From the NCBI GenBank assembly GCA_016785225.1, contig JAFBJZ010000670.1:496001-560000 (forward strand): a stretch of DNA of 64,000 nucleotides, read 5' to 3'. A model generated the notes under the pieces. That model searched no databases. It had not been told where the DNA came from and saw only the letters and a list, made by a program, of their open reading frames with translations. Shown here piece after piece: positions 22,683 to 33,947 of the stretch. Positions within the stretch are counted from its first letter, which is position 1. Each line of letters opens with the position of its first letter. The stretch is from Psettodes erumei (Eukaryota > Chordata > Actinopteri > Pleuronectiformes > Psettodidae). The position numbers and the translations under genes were made by a program.

Positions 22683-22775
22683 GTACCTTTACTTAAGTAG
22701 GATTTTTAATGGAATGCTTTTAAATGAAATGGAGTTTTCATACACTGTTGTACTTACACTTCTTCCACCATTTAC
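22683..22775 (-). mobile_element. Decayed teleost non-autonomous DNA-element copy
   Basis: The stretch contains tttacttaagtaggattttt, then aatggagttttcatacactg, and ends cttcttccaccatt. This order is typical of a very abundant fish repeat usually classed as a non-autonomous hAT-like element (TACTTAAGTA and CTTCTTCCACCA are its familiar words). The identification is from memory. The copy is diverged and lacks any coding capacity. Confidence 0.65.
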
Positions 22776-22902
22776 AAAAACGTGACCATACTTGTGAAGA
22801 AACACAACTGGTTCACTGAGCAATTTTTTCCCTCCCCCCTGTTGCTGTCATAACGACAAGAAAAAATGCTTTGTCTTTTTCTTCTTCTGCTTCTTCTCTG
22901 CT

Positions 22903-22931
22903 ACCTCTAGGTCTTCTTATGACCTAGAGGT
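22903..22931. repeat. Perfect 11-bp inverted repeat with 7-nt loop
   Basis: ACCTCTAGGTC (22903-22913) is followed by the loop TTCTTAT and then by its exact reverse complement GACCTAGAGGT (22921-22931). It lies in the spacer about 480 bases past the ARHGAP44 poly(A) signal. No known RNA family is apparent. Confidence 0.85.
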
Positions 22932-24281
22932 CAATCTGGAGAACTGACACTGACATGTCAGCAAAAAAAATGAGGACTAATGGTATTATTATTTAAATGA
23001 CACTGACTCATCTAATGAATCAACCAGAAACCAGGCAGGAGCTTCCTCGAATGCGTAACCTGTAGGACTGGCCCGGCAGGATGACTGAAGGCTTGCCACA
23101 GGAGGAAACTGGGAGTGTCCAGGTTTGTCAGGATGGTCGTGATAGAGCTCATTCTGGAATCTGGTCTTTCATTTGTTACGAGCCTCCACCCCAGAAGACG
23201 AGTTGGTTTAGAATTTTGAAACAATGCTTTGACTCTCTGCTCAAGAGCAATTAACATTAGACTTACTCCTAAGAAAACCCTCTCTGCTGTCCCAATCCGT
23301 ATTCTTGAAGAGACACTGGTAATCTAATGCTGCAGTCCAGCAGCGGATCTCCTTACAGAAATCGACCAGGCTCAGCTCATCTGTCTCCTTCAGACTGCCA
23401 CGGGTGCATCAATTATTTGTCACTGAAAGCATTTAAAAGGTGATTCTGTTTACAGCGTCTTTATACACACTGCAAGGGAATCTGCTCACAAGCTGCAAAA
23501 GGCTGTTACCAAAGAGTCTCGCACTAACCCTTAACTCCATTCAAACACATTTCCACATGATCAGCATAAGAATACAGTGTAAAATAGAAACTGTGTGACA
23601 ATTTCTTCTCATGTCTGACACCTCTTCTTGTGAGACAAGGAGGAGAGAAGCTCTGTCAACGTGATACCCTGAGTGTTCAAACATGGTCTTTCTTATCCTG
23701 CACTCTGCACCCTCGCTGATCCTGTAACCTAAACCTAAACATGTCTTCCAACTGAAATCTGACTGCTTTGTTTTTTTGTATTTAATGATATCTGCAGGTT
23801 GCTGCTGTTCCCCTCCACAAAGTTACTGCCTGCTGCCTGGAAACAGGGTATCCAACAACACAGGGATGGATTGAACTGCTTTTACAACAAAAGGGATTAT
23901 GTAGGGTCAAATGGGTTTTATTGCTTTTCTTCAGGACAAACCTGAATTGGACCTGTGAAATGTCCCCTCTCACTGAATTGACTACGTTTTGGATGTGCTT
24001 CGAAATTGTTTAAAAAAAATGTCCTGCCTGTTTGCTTTTCATAAAACAAGTAGAACTTGTTGCAGACAGGAATGCAGCACAAAAGGCTGAGCTGCCGAGA
24101 CTTTACAAACCTTCGCTTTGCTTTACTATTGCTTGGTAATGCACATAAAAGGAGGTGAGCATAGCTATAAACTCCCTGACTTTTCCTTAAAACCAGGGAT
24201 GGAAATTACAACGAGTGCTATATATATATATAAAACAAACCTATATACTAATATATGTCCTTAGTTGTACATTTCAGTGGA

Positions 24282-24287
24282 TTTATT
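24282..24287 (-). terminator. rnf222: Poly(A) signal of RNF222 (AATAAA on minus strand)
   Basis: TTTATT on the plus strand reads AATAAA on the minus strand about 160 bases beyond the RNF222 stop. It is the first canonical hexamer downstream. The 3' UTR would therefore be short. Confidence 0.5.
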
Positions 24288-24446
24288 GCACATTGACACG
24301 CTCAGGTTATTTTTGATCAGACAAATAAACTTCCACACGCTTCATTGCACACTTGATGGATAGACTCTAGAGAGTTTTTTCCCCCCTTTTTACTCTAAAT
24401 ATCAGTTTATCAACCCCTATTGGCACATAATCCAGACATCACCGGG

Positions 24447-25073
24447 CTACGCCAACAAAATCCAGGGTAAAGTTGCAGCCACCAGAGCGAGCAGAGTAAA
24501 CGCTGACAGCAAAAGGAGCAAGCACCTCGCGGTTGTGCAAATCCTGCGCCTTCGCCTCCGCTGGGGTTGAACCACAGTCATCACAACGCTGAGCGCATCG
24601 TCTTCAGCCATGGGTCGCCCTTGGGTGCTTATGATAAATATCTGCGATGCATTATGGCTGGGGCTGATCAACCTCTGTCGGGAGAGTCGCTCCGAGATCC
24701 CCCTGAAGCAGTGAGCGATCCAGTTACATCCCCACGGCAAAGTGCCCCCCGAGGTGCGCCGCGCGCTCTGGAGCTGTCCCAGCTGCAGAGGGAGAGGCAC
24801 CTCCAGGGTCTGCCCCTCGCCCGGGTGCTTGTCCGCCGCGAGGGACACCAGCGCTTCCTTTTGTTTCTTGATGAATGTGAGATGTCGGCAGACGGGGCAA
24901 ACGATCGTGTCCCTGATGTTGCCATCGCCGTGGATGCTGACCAGCGTTTTGACCAGGCAGTCGTGGCAGAACACATGCCCGCAGCTCAGGGTCCTCTCAG
25001 TGCCCGAGAGACATTCATAGCACACTGGACACTCCCGTGCGTCCTCCTGGTTATCTTCCGTGTAAAATGCCAT
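24447..25073 (-). CDS. rnf222: RNF222: RING-finger membrane-anchored E3 ligase-like protein
   Basis: A single 208-codon exon. The likely role is a ubiquitin E3 ligase tethered to a membrane (from its domains; the family is poorly characterised). The RING-HC finger spans residues 15-62, with C15, C18, C31, H33, C36, C39, C59 and C62 in C3HC4 spacing. ECPVCYE and RTLSCGHVFCHDCLVK are nearly identical to human RNF222. A diverged middle is followed by SQIFIISTQGRPM, a run of six arginines, and a hydrophobic helix (about 184-206) ending LPWILLA; the human protein ends similarly with LPWVLLV. The arginines before the helix suggest a C-terminal anchor with the RING in the cytosol. The start is the ATG at 25073-25071, beginning MAFYTEDNQ; the open frame extends upstream only to a GTG. 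The 5' UTR and any noncoding exon were not resolved. The gene lies next to NDEL1, as in human. Confidence 0.92.
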   Translation of the reverse strand: MAFYTEDNQEDARECPVCYECLSGTERTLSCGHVFCHDCLVKTLVSIHGDGNIRDTIVCPVCRHLTFIKKQKEALVSLAADKHPGEGQTLEVPLPLQLGQLQSARRTSGGTLPWGCNWIAHCFRGISERLSRQRLISPSHNASQIFIISTQGRPMAEDDALSVVMTVVQPQRRRRRRICTTARCLLLLLSAFTLLALVAATLPWILLA

Positions 25074-26220
25074 AGAAGGGAAAATAACCACTCGAGTGTT
25101 ACTTTTTTTTGGTCTAAATTTAAACTCTTGGTAGGATTTAGAGCGAACTCCCGTCCAAGTTGCGCTTCCCTCGGCGCATGACTTTCTTTTGGCTGTACTT
25201 TTGGCTGTGGGTGGAGGCGAGAGAGGCGCCCTGTAAAACAGGGCCTGCCACCTGCGGCTGCAGCGACTTGACTAATTGGGTCCCCTGAAATCATTACTGG
25301 CAGTTCAAGTAGCCGAGCTGGTTTGCGTTTCATGTTTTTTTTCACATCAGCTAACGTATCGTGAATTCCCTTAAGGACTGGTAACGTTTGTCAGAGCAGT
25401 AAGCTACAGTAATTAGCAATGTAGCCTCGGTTCGATGTCCCATTATTCGTTTCAATTTGATTATAGTTAAAAGCCTTTTTTGTTATTTTTGGGTTCAGTG
25501 TCCTCTCTAAAAATTTAAGATATATAGCTTTACTTCCATTATATTATATCTCGGTGCCTTTCGGGTTTGTAATGTAAAAATATGATTAAATTGTAGAATC
25601 ACAACTTTTAAAAAAGTTTTAAAACTCCTACCTTCAGTGCCCAGTACCTGGTGGTGAGATGACAGTGGTGTACAACACCTAAAAAATTTAAATATCAAAA
25701 ACATCATATTTCAAAGATACAATTGGCCCCCAAAAAGCTTGCAATATGGAATAACGAAATAACGAGCCATATGTAAATCAGCAGAGATTAAGGTGGGGTA
25801 AATGTTTAATTTATAAAAGGTAGTTTCACTTAATTTTATGAGGCGTTTTCTTGCTCTTAAGCTTGCTCTTAATGTCCCCCAACCTTGCGTGGCGAGTTAT
25901 TACCTGACATCACGTGCCACCTTGTGGTCACTTTAGGGACCTGAACTAAAAAAGTATGAGCCAGGGATTCAGTTTACCACCTTACTTTGATTTTTTTAAT
26001 TGCATTTTTTCAATTACAAATAATATCTACAATGATTTGAAACAATGAAATGTATGAAATGTATTACTACAATTAAAACCACCGCAGGAGTCGAATTTTA
26101 AGGGACATGTATTGTCTGTATCTGTTTGATCGAAAACAGAATGAAGAGTGGTGGAAAAAATGATTTCTCCCATAAACGTTACATTTTGGGGGCGCGGCTC
26201 CATTTGACCCCACCCCCCCT
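25074..26220. other. Divergent spacer between RNF222 and NDEL1
   Basis: About 1.1 kb separates the two head-to-head genes. The half near RNF222 has moderate GC, and the middle (25.4-26.1 kb) is AT-rich with nothing recognised. Any RNF222 promoter must lie here, but no convincing TATA box or initiator was assigned. Confidence 0.5.
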
Positions 26221-26600
26221 GGTCTGTCTCGCGAGTGCTACCACAAAATTCCGGAAGTTCGGAGAGTGGCCGTTCTCCCGTGGTAATATCTGTAATTGGG
26301 TCGTGGTTTAATGGCCCTATCTAGTAGGTTTACTTCTACAGTAGCCCCACCCACTTCTGACGCACACGCAAATTACGTCAGCGCGCACGTCTGTGTCAGG
26401 ATTTACGTCGGTTCCGGGGGACGCGTTGGCAATTTCCTAAACACAGCTCTGTCATTTCAGTATCATCCGAGGCCAGGACCGGGGCGGACGGTGTGTGTTC
26501 GTGTGTGTGTCTGTGTGTGCTGGACGTAACGCCGGCTGGGAGGCGACCTGCTGGAGCGGAGGACGGTCGGACGCCGGTTTGTCAGGAGCAGGTAGTCGAT
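26221..26600 (+). promoter_or_regulatory. ndel1: NDEL1 promoter and noncoding first exon region
   Basis: A GC-rich, CpG-containing patch precedes NDEL1. It contains TCTCGCGAG (26227-26235), close to the BANP motif TCTCGCGAGA; CCGGAAGTT (26251-26259), an ETS-type site; and ATTACGTCAG near 26373, a CRE-like site. All three occur in TATA-less housekeeping promoters. A plausible noncoding exon 1 ends with gagcag|gtagtc near 26590. The start site itself cannot be placed from sequence. Confidence 0.45.
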
Positions 26601-26680
26601 CCCACGGTTCTCTCATTCACTTTCGATGTGTTTGGCCCGTTGTAAAGATGTTGGTGGAAAGATGTCGTACTCAGCCGCGG

Positions 26681-26683
<3 letters not shown>

Positions 26684-26737
<54 letters not shown>
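26684..26737. repeat. Long GT microsatellite in NDEL1 intron 1
   Basis: About 27 uninterrupted TG units lie just downstream of the putative noncoding first exon of NDEL1. Alternating purine-pyrimidine runs of this length can adopt Z-DNA and vary in length between individuals. Confidence 0.95.
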
Positions 26738-26741
<4 letters not shown>

Positions 26742-27879
26742 TGGGAAATGCTCGATTTCGGGTTGGATTATCGTTTTTTTGTTTTTTTTTAAATAGATAG
26801 ATGTGTCACTTTTTGTTTTCTTCTAGCACGACGAAGCCTAAGCGGTTCGTTGTTAAGCTACGTTTCTGTGCTGTCTGCCACAGTAGCTTTTCTATTAGCC
26901 ACCGACATTGACAACCTGCCGCTAAATCCGGCCTGAAAATGTTCATCCCCCCCCCCAGGGATTCTTCAGCTTCTGGCGTATTTTTTAAACACGCGTATAT
27001 TTGCTGTAAAAGGATCAACCAGTTATTTATGACTAACTGCAGCTGTCATTTTTACAGCTCAGCCTCCCACTGCAGGGGTTGTGGGTTGTTATTTTTTCAC
27101 TTCCGTTTTATTTGATTGATTATATTGAACTTGTAACATTTTCCTGGCAAAATTGCAGGAAGTGACAAGCAGCCAATCCATAAAGCAGAGAGGGACAAAA
27201 AATGCTGGCCGTACCCACACCGTGTAAAAGCTTCAGGTCTGATTACTATTTACATTAGCACAAAGCAAAAAGAGAGAAAAAAAGTATTCCTCTCCCCCCT
27301 CTCCTAGGCCCCAAAGATAGACATGTGACCGCATCAGTGTGAGGTCTTAAATTCTTAGTAAGCACTTAGTCATTCACTGAAAAAAAGGATGTGAAGATAA
27401 GAATGTGAGAAGGGAGGAAAATCACTCTCTCTTCCCTGCGATCCTTCCTCCCGCCTGTAGTTTCCAGATGTCGCCACTGTAACGCGACCTGTCACCGTGT
27501 CTGCCCGTCCTGGTATTGTTAGATGGGGGACAAACAGATCCGAGGGGTCAAGCTGACGCCGCTCCGAAAGGGCGCCGCGCAGAGAGCAGGAGCCGCCTGG
27601 GTGTCCTGGCGGAGTCCCAGCACTTGACCCCGTTATGTGATCCAGCGTGAGCGTCGCATTTTTCCTGTTGCCCTTGCCTTTCTGGAGGCCAGCGGGGACC
27701 AACAGAAAGCACGGCTGGCATCATCGTAAATTAGATGGTCTGCCATGTTTGCTGGTTTACCTGGAATTTTCGCTCTCGGCGTTGGGATTATTTTTGGGTA
27801 CTTCCCCGGTGGGATGTGAAAGCTCCTCTTGGTCGTACAACGCAACTAACACATTACGTCAGCCCCCCCCCCCCACACC

Positions 27880-27891
<12 letters not shown>

Positions 27892-27926
<35 letters not shown>
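27892..27926. repeat. CA microsatellite after a C-rich tract
   Basis: About 17 CA units follow a C-rich stretch (about 27862-27891) in the intron upstream of the first coding exon of NDEL1. Confidence 0.95.
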
Positions 27927-27928
<2 letters not shown>

Positions 27929-28730
27929 CCGTACTCTGGTATTTTCGACCTCTGGTTTCCTCTGCGACTTCCAGAGCGGTGTACGGACACGTCAGTGGGC
28001 CGCGAGCGGGTAAACTGTGGATGATGTCGCCTCGGAGGAATGTGTAAAGGGAAGAGCTCGGCGGCCCTGCCTCCCAGACTCCATCCCTCCGAGTCCGGCG
28101 CTTTCTCTTGGCAAGAAAAACAACGTGTTCTCCGCCTCGTCTAAGCCCGGCCTGGGCTGGTCTGGCCTAAATGTACTGGTAGTGGCTCCAGTAACGTAGG
28201 GCACTTATTGTACAGACAGTTTTAACAATAACAAATTCCCCAAACCTCATGAATAACCCGTCAGATTAAGAATATTCCTGGAGCTACAGCAGTGGCAGCG
28301 CACAGAACGCTCACAGATGTGTTTTCGATGAATTCCTGCCTTGTAGGGCAACGCAGATCACAGACCAAGCTTCCTGTAGCCCACCAGAAAAAGAGGAACC
28401 GCCGTCTCGTAAAGCGTTAACGGGAAGGAAGTTGAAAGACTTCGTCAGAACTTCAGAGCTTCGGCCCCCGTCTGGCATCTGGAAATCTAATGACTCAGGA
28501 CTAAGGATGACATAACCTCAGTCACAGAGAGACTAATCTTGATTTTTCTGTTGGTTTAGCTCTGAGATAAAAAGAAAAAGGGGGAACTTGACTCTACATG
28601 CCCAAAGGATGCACACAGCCAAAGTTCTTGGCCTCCCTTTAACCCCCCCTGAGCGCATCGTTTTCCGTAAGCACCCTCAGATACAAGTGGCTAACAAGCG
28701 TGTCCCTTTTAATCCTCAGGGTGCCCTGAC

Positions 28731-31700
28731 ATGGACACAGAGATGATTCCCAAATTTTCGTCAAAGGATGAGGAAGTTGATTACTGGAAGTCACAAGCCC
28801 TCAAATATAAGAAAAGGTAGGTAGCATGGTTTGACTCTCCTGTGACAAGGCGACATGTCCTTTCTTCACTTCACTTCACCCCCAGTGTTAAATAAACACA
28901 CTAACAGTCAAAACTCCAAACAGCCGGCCTCATTTGGAAGTCGCCACACGCTCTTATGTAACAGACAGACACTGATTCGCTGATGCCGTAGTTTTGTCTG
29001 TAGTCATGAAAGACGCGATGGCGCGACCACCGCTTTCCCGTCGATCCCCGACCCGAGCGTTTTCTGGATGCGCCCCCGCTTTGGAAAGTTTCGCCACAGG
29101 GAGCCCGGCTTCAGCCATATAAGGCAAGCGAGCAGACGGGCTTTTAAGAGATCGGTGCCCGCGACAGGCTGCTCTCACTCAGGAGGAAATGATTTCTCAT
29201 CCAGGGACCGCAGTCCTGCGTTGGGGCAGGCAGCCGCGGCTGCTCCCCCGAACTGGGGTCTGTCTGATGTTTACATCCTGGCACATACTGGAGGGGGAGG
29301 AAACATCAACCCGTGGCAAGAAGGAAGTAGCTCCGGTACTGTTAGCCACCTCTAAGTCTCTCTGAAGCATTCCTGTCATTTCACGTGACGTGTGAGCGGT
29401 ACAACAGGGTCGCCGGCGTTGCTGATGAGGCAGCAGCCTCTGTGAGTGCTGGTATGTGTGGAACACAACAACTGATTCACGGATTCCGCCGCGGTGCAGA
29501 GCGACCCGGGTGTGGGGGTGGGCTCATCCCGGCAAAAGTCAGCTGGTCTCAGGGGCGGCGTAAAACCACAGCGGATAAATTGGGGGCAGTTTACAACTTC
29601 AACTCAGAGATTATACCACCACATTATAATTCATTCTCCTTCCTACTCCACGCCGGCATGTTAAATAGATAATGCACGCAAACACCAGAAACTGGGTAAT
29701 AAATTATCCTGCGTGCTTTTCCACCCGGAGGTTTCGTATCAAGGGTCAGCTGCTGACCAGCGCGGCCGCTCGCATCCTGTTTCTTTGCCCATATCCTCAT
29801 CCTGTTTCTTTCTCTCTCAGTTTCTCTCCAGCCCTGACCTTTAACCCCTTCCACAGCTGAGGACACGCGACAGCAGGCCGTTTGGTTTTTCTTTTTTGTG
29901 CCCTGGCTACCTCCGAACCCACCGACTGTCGCGTTTCAGCTGTCGCCTCAGAGCTGTATATTTAGAATGCCTCACTTGACAACGCTGAGCCGCCGCGCGC
30001 TACTTCCTGCTTTGGCAGAGGCAGACCCGAAGGTTCGCGATCTACAAATATCTGACCCGCTTTTGGCGGAGGTTTATCTCTGGCCAGTGGAGGTAAAGCT
30101 GCTAGAACGAGCCTGAGCCTGACTCATCTTACAGGACAAAAAGCCCAGTCAGTTCTCTGGAGCCCATGCCCGCGGTCATTCAGTCAGCCAACCCCCGACA
30201 CAATTGAATGTTAGCCGGTAATTGACAATGACTGTTTATGCCCTCCCCCGCCCTTCCCCCGCATTGTCTTTGTGCGCACCGACCAGTTGCCACGATGCAC
30301 AGGAGGAGCTGCAGGAGTTCCAGGAGGGGAGCCGCGAGCTGGAGGCCGAGCTGGAGGCGCAGCTCAGCCAGGCCGAGCACCGCCTGCGAGACCTGCAGAC
30401 CGAAAACGAGAGACTGAAGAACGAGGTGGCCAACCTCAAGGTAACGCCGCCCGCCAGAGTCGCCGGGGGGGCGGAGCTTGGTCACGCCACTCGTGAAGTA
30501 ATTTTGAGGTTACTGTGGGGGCGATCTGATCCGCTGGATCCTGAGGACAGGGTCCAGTGTCTGGAGAGTGTGGTAGGTGTTAATAAGGGATGCTATTGGG
30601 TAATCCTCCAGCTCTCCTTAATGGGATGCCAGGATAAGGCGAGAGAAAATAGAAAACTACAAGGACCAATTGGGTCCCTGATTGCGTCAGGCATTAGCAC
30701 CGGTCAGAATTTTCAGTCTGCTGATTATCCGTGCCATACATCCGTAGTTACCATGTTACCGTAGCGACTGAGCAGAAGAACATCTTGATTTTTCACATGG
30801 CTCAACATGTGAGCGTGCTGTAAACTCACCAGGGAGACCATTAATCATTACTTTCCTGTCGGTGGGGGGGGGGGGCTTGCAGCCCAGCATCTGGCCGTGC
30901 TGTAAAGTACCCCAGAGCAAATGAGCCACGGGGGCCTACTCAGGGTGGACAAGGAGGCCCTTTGAATGTGACATAATGTGGGAGAACGTCTCCACTAGCT
31001 GTCTATGCCATTATGAGTCACAGGATTTCCCCCTACTGCTACTCATGACTGTTTCATTAGTTTCACTCTCCCAGCAAAAAGAAATCAAAGCGGTCGCTTC
31101 CTGAAACGGCGGGTCTCTTCTGGCGACTCGAAACGATGCTCACTCCCGCGCCCTCGTCTCTTCTGCCCCCCCCCTGCAGGAGAAGCTGGAGCAGCAGTAC
31201 GCCCAGAGTTACAAGCAGATCTCCATGCTGGAGGACGATCTGGGCCAGACGCGCAGCATCAAGGAGCAGCTCCACAAATACGTCCGCGAGCTGGAGCAGG
31301 CCAACGACGACCTGGAGAGAGCCAAAAGGTCAGGGCGATGCACGTTTGTGGTTTGTGGTGAGCGGCGTCTCTCCCTCTGCTGTTTGGAATGGAGAACACA
31401 GAACGGTTATTAACCATCACCCTTCTGTGCGCAGGGCCACTATAGTGTCTCTCGAGGACTTCGAGGGCCGTTTGAACCAGGCCATCGAGAGAAACGCCTT
31501 CCTGGAGAGCGAGCTGGACGAGAAGGAGTCTCTGCTGGTGTCCGTGCAGCGGCTGAAAGAAGCTCGCGGTAAAAGACGGATCCGCTCGGCCGGTTCCGCA
31601 GGCTCCCGCGCCAGCGTCCGCGCATCTCACGAGCTCGACTCCCTCTCTTGCAGACCTGAGACAGGAGCTGGCGGTACGGGAGCGGACGACGGACAGGATG

Positions 31701-32507
31701 TCGGCACCCAGCTCGCCCACCTTAGACATCGACAAGATCGACTCCGCTGTGCAGGCCTCTCTGTCCCTCCCGGCCACGCCGGTGGGAAAGAGCATGGAGC
31801 ACCCCTTCATCGGCCCGAAAGGTCGGGATTAACGTCACTCATGTTTGCAGGCCACAGACTGAAACCTGTCTATGTGTAATAACATCGGCCTGTACGCTCT
31901 AGCTTTGACCAACGGCTGCGGCAACTCGTCGCTCACTCCTTCTGCCAGAATCTCAGCTCTCAACATTGTCGGGGATCTCCTGAGGAAAGTCGGGGTAAGG
32001 ATCATTCCTTTTTTAAATTCCTTTTTTGGACGAATAGGCCGCACAAGCATGAATGCGCCTGTGACGAGGCTCTAAGTACAGATTCCGGTTTCCCGTTTTC
32101 TTTTCCGCCAGGCCTTGGAGTCCAAACTCGCTGCCTGCAGGAACTTCGCCAAAGACCAGGCGGCGAGAAGGAATTGCTCCACCGACAACGGCGCGCTCAT
32201 CAACGGCAACGCCGGCAAATTCTCTCACTCTCTACACACCTCCTACTTCGACAAAACGTGAGTCCCCGGCCACTCGGCAGCCTCGTCACGCAGTTTACCA
32301 AACACAAAAAGCCTCAGCGCGCCTGCAGCGCGCGGGAGGTAGTTACTGCACCATCACACCGGTGTTGTGAGCATCCAGTCGGTTGCTAACGTTACCCGTG
32401 TCCTCGGCTGCTGCAGGACTGTTAATGGACTGGACCCTAGCTCCTTGACCTCCATGGCATCATCCAGAGCCGTGTCTCCGCCAGGCATGCTGCCTCTGAG
32501 CGTGTGA
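28731..32507 (+). CDS. ndel1: NDEL1: nudE-like dynein/LIS1 adaptor, 339 aa, 8 coding exons
   Basis: NDEL1 bridges LIS1 and cytoplasmic dynein at centrosomes, kinetochores and axons, and is needed for neuronal migration and mitosis (known). Coding exons: 28731-28816, 30287-30440, 31180-31328, 31435-31568, 31654-31821, 31903-31994, 32112-32257 and 32417-32507. All junctions are GT-AG, and the total is 1020 nt. The N-terminal half is a long coiled coil: FQEGSRELEAELEAQL, QQYAQSYKQISMLEDDL, YVRELEQANDDLERAKR and EDFEGRLNQAIERNAFLES. The C-terminal half holds LTPSARISALNIVGDLLRK, KLAACRNFAKDQ and the terminal GMLPLSV, which distinguish NDEL1 from NDE1. The human protein is 345 aa. The ATG at 28731 follows acceptor cctcag at 28719, so the exon has a short 5' UTR. 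One conserved codon appears missing: LKEARD where human has LKDEARD. Confidence 0.95.
28817..30286 (+). other. ndel1: NDEL1 intron between coding exons 1 and 2
   Basis: An intron of about 1.5 kb, GC-rich in its middle. The open frames inside have no splice context or recognisable similarity. The acceptor is gaccag before 30287. Confidence 0.7.
30441..31179 (+). other. ndel1: NDEL1 intron between coding exons 2 and 3
   Basis: About 740 bases of intron with a G-run near 30865 and a C-rich polypyrimidine tract before the acceptor ctgcag. Nothing else was recognised. Confidence 0.8.
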
Positions 32508-33835
32508 GGCGTCCCCGCGCCACACGGACCTCTACGGGAACATAGAGGACACTTGAAAGACCATCACATTGTGTGTGTGTGTGTGTGTGTTTGTGTTTGT
32601 GAGAGAGAGAGAGAAGAGAGAGTGAGTTTGAAAGGAAGACTGATGTGTGCTCATTTGGGATTGTGCATTTTGGAACATTTGGGTGTGTGGGGAAAAGAGA
32701 GGCTCGCCTCTGCGAGTCGGCGCACAGTTCCTGCCGCACACTCGCACGTGCCTCAAGCTGTACTGTGCTCGTACGCACGTCGCTGCGCAGCGTCGCTCTC
32801 AAGACGTCGACGAAAACAAGTTCATTGGAAAGCTACTAATCCTTTGACGTAAGGTCCTTGACATCTTAACCTACCCCCTCCCCCCGTACTTTCACTTAAA
32901 TTGCACAGTTAAACTAATTTCAATTTAGAATGTATTATATTTTAAAAAAGGGATATGTTCACGTTAACTAATTTATCTCACTGTATGCTATAAGATGCAA
33001 TATTTCTTTTCTTTTCTTTTTTTTGCAATTTCTTTGCATGCGGGCGTATGTAAAGTGGGGTTGTAGAGGTGGAGCCGGACCCCACGTCCACGCCTGAAGT
33101 GAATGTTGATCGTTCAAAGCCATGTAGTTGTAGCGCGGTCTTCTCCTCTGGTCACTGGCTACGTGCTGTGACTAATGGTTCTGCCCTCTGGGATAAACCT
33201 GCGCCCAAACCAAACCGTTTTGTTGCATTTGCTCTGTGGACCTCCGCTGGCATTTTGAGCGAGCAGTTGTTGCCTTTTTTTTTATGTTTTGATTTTTTTT
33301 TTTTTTCCGCCAAGTATTGCGAAAGGCTCATTTACCTCATCCTGGTGTAATGGCACTTATCCACGGTGAATTCATAGCGTGAATACGGGAATACATTTTT
33401 TAAAAATGCAGCCCGATCAAAAGTATAGAGAAATCAAAACCAAACGTGCTTAAGGATCCTACTTTGAGACCAGTAACTTTGGCTGGTGTATGTGACTTCA
33501 CGGTAAAACACGGCCTTCGTGTGAACTTCTGTTAACTTGACCCGGCGCTTTTGATTTTTAGCAGGTTGGATTTTGGCATTGCATTCGTTTTCACAGTCCA
33601 GTTTAGTCTGAATCCGTTTTGGCCACATATTTCTCCCCGTCGTCGATCGGCACGTCACCATCTCAACAGCTCGGAGCGCGTTTGAAGCGTCTTGCGGTTG
33701 TTAGATAATAGGAGATGTCGCTTGGGGCGCTCTGTGAGCCTGTTACTAAAGTGTGTTCTCAGTGTATATAGCTTGTATGGATGGTAATTTTGCCTACCAC
33801 ATTTGTACATACTGACATTTGGCATTGAAGTCCTA

Positions 33836-33841
33836 TTTATT
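33836..33841 (-). terminator. acsf2: Nearest minus-strand poly(A) hexamer for ACSF2
   Basis: TTTATT on the plus strand reads AATAAA on the minus strand, 270 bases past the ACSF2 stop. I saw no canonical hexamer between 33842 and 34111 on that strand. If this signal is used, the ACSF2 and NDEL1 3' UTRs overlap by about 130 bases. Confidence 0.35.
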
Positions 33842-33941
33842 TCAGATTCTGTATGGCATGTGTTCAGATAATGAGTTTTACTGTCATACGGCGGTTGAAG
33901 CCATTGTATTATGATATCAAATTGTCAAAATTGTTTCAGTA

Positions 33942-33947
33942 AATAAA
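33942..33947 (+). terminator. ndel1: Poly(A) signal AATAAA, NDEL1
   Basis: A canonical hexamer in gtaaataaagattgag, about 1.4 kb after the stop. It is the best plus-strand signal before the convergent ACSF2 gene, whose stop codon is at 34112. Confidence 0.8.

Larger units (their letters stand above)
22441..24259. other. Intergenic region, ARHGAP44 to RNF222 3' ends
   Basis: This AT-rich spacer lies between two tail-to-tail genes. It contains a decayed interspersed repeat (about 22683-22775) and a perfect 11-bp inverted repeat at 22903-22931. No coding exon was recognised. Confidence 0.6.
26600..28719 (+). other. ndel1: NDEL1 intron 1
   Basis: This is noncoding sequence between the putative noncoding exon and the first coding exon. 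It contains the GT and CA microsatellites and a GC-richer patch around 27.4-28.2 kb with another TTACGTCAG near 27854. No coding exon was seen. Confidence 0.5.

Noticed and set aside
24567..25181. 204-codon plus-strand open frame
   Set aside because: It is antisense to RNF222, whose minus-strand reading has a complete RING finger and C-terminal anchor.
31136..31879. 247-codon plus-strand open frame over NDEL1 exons
   Set aside because: It reads through introns and mostly in the wrong frame. The spliced NDEL1 reading is clearly correct.
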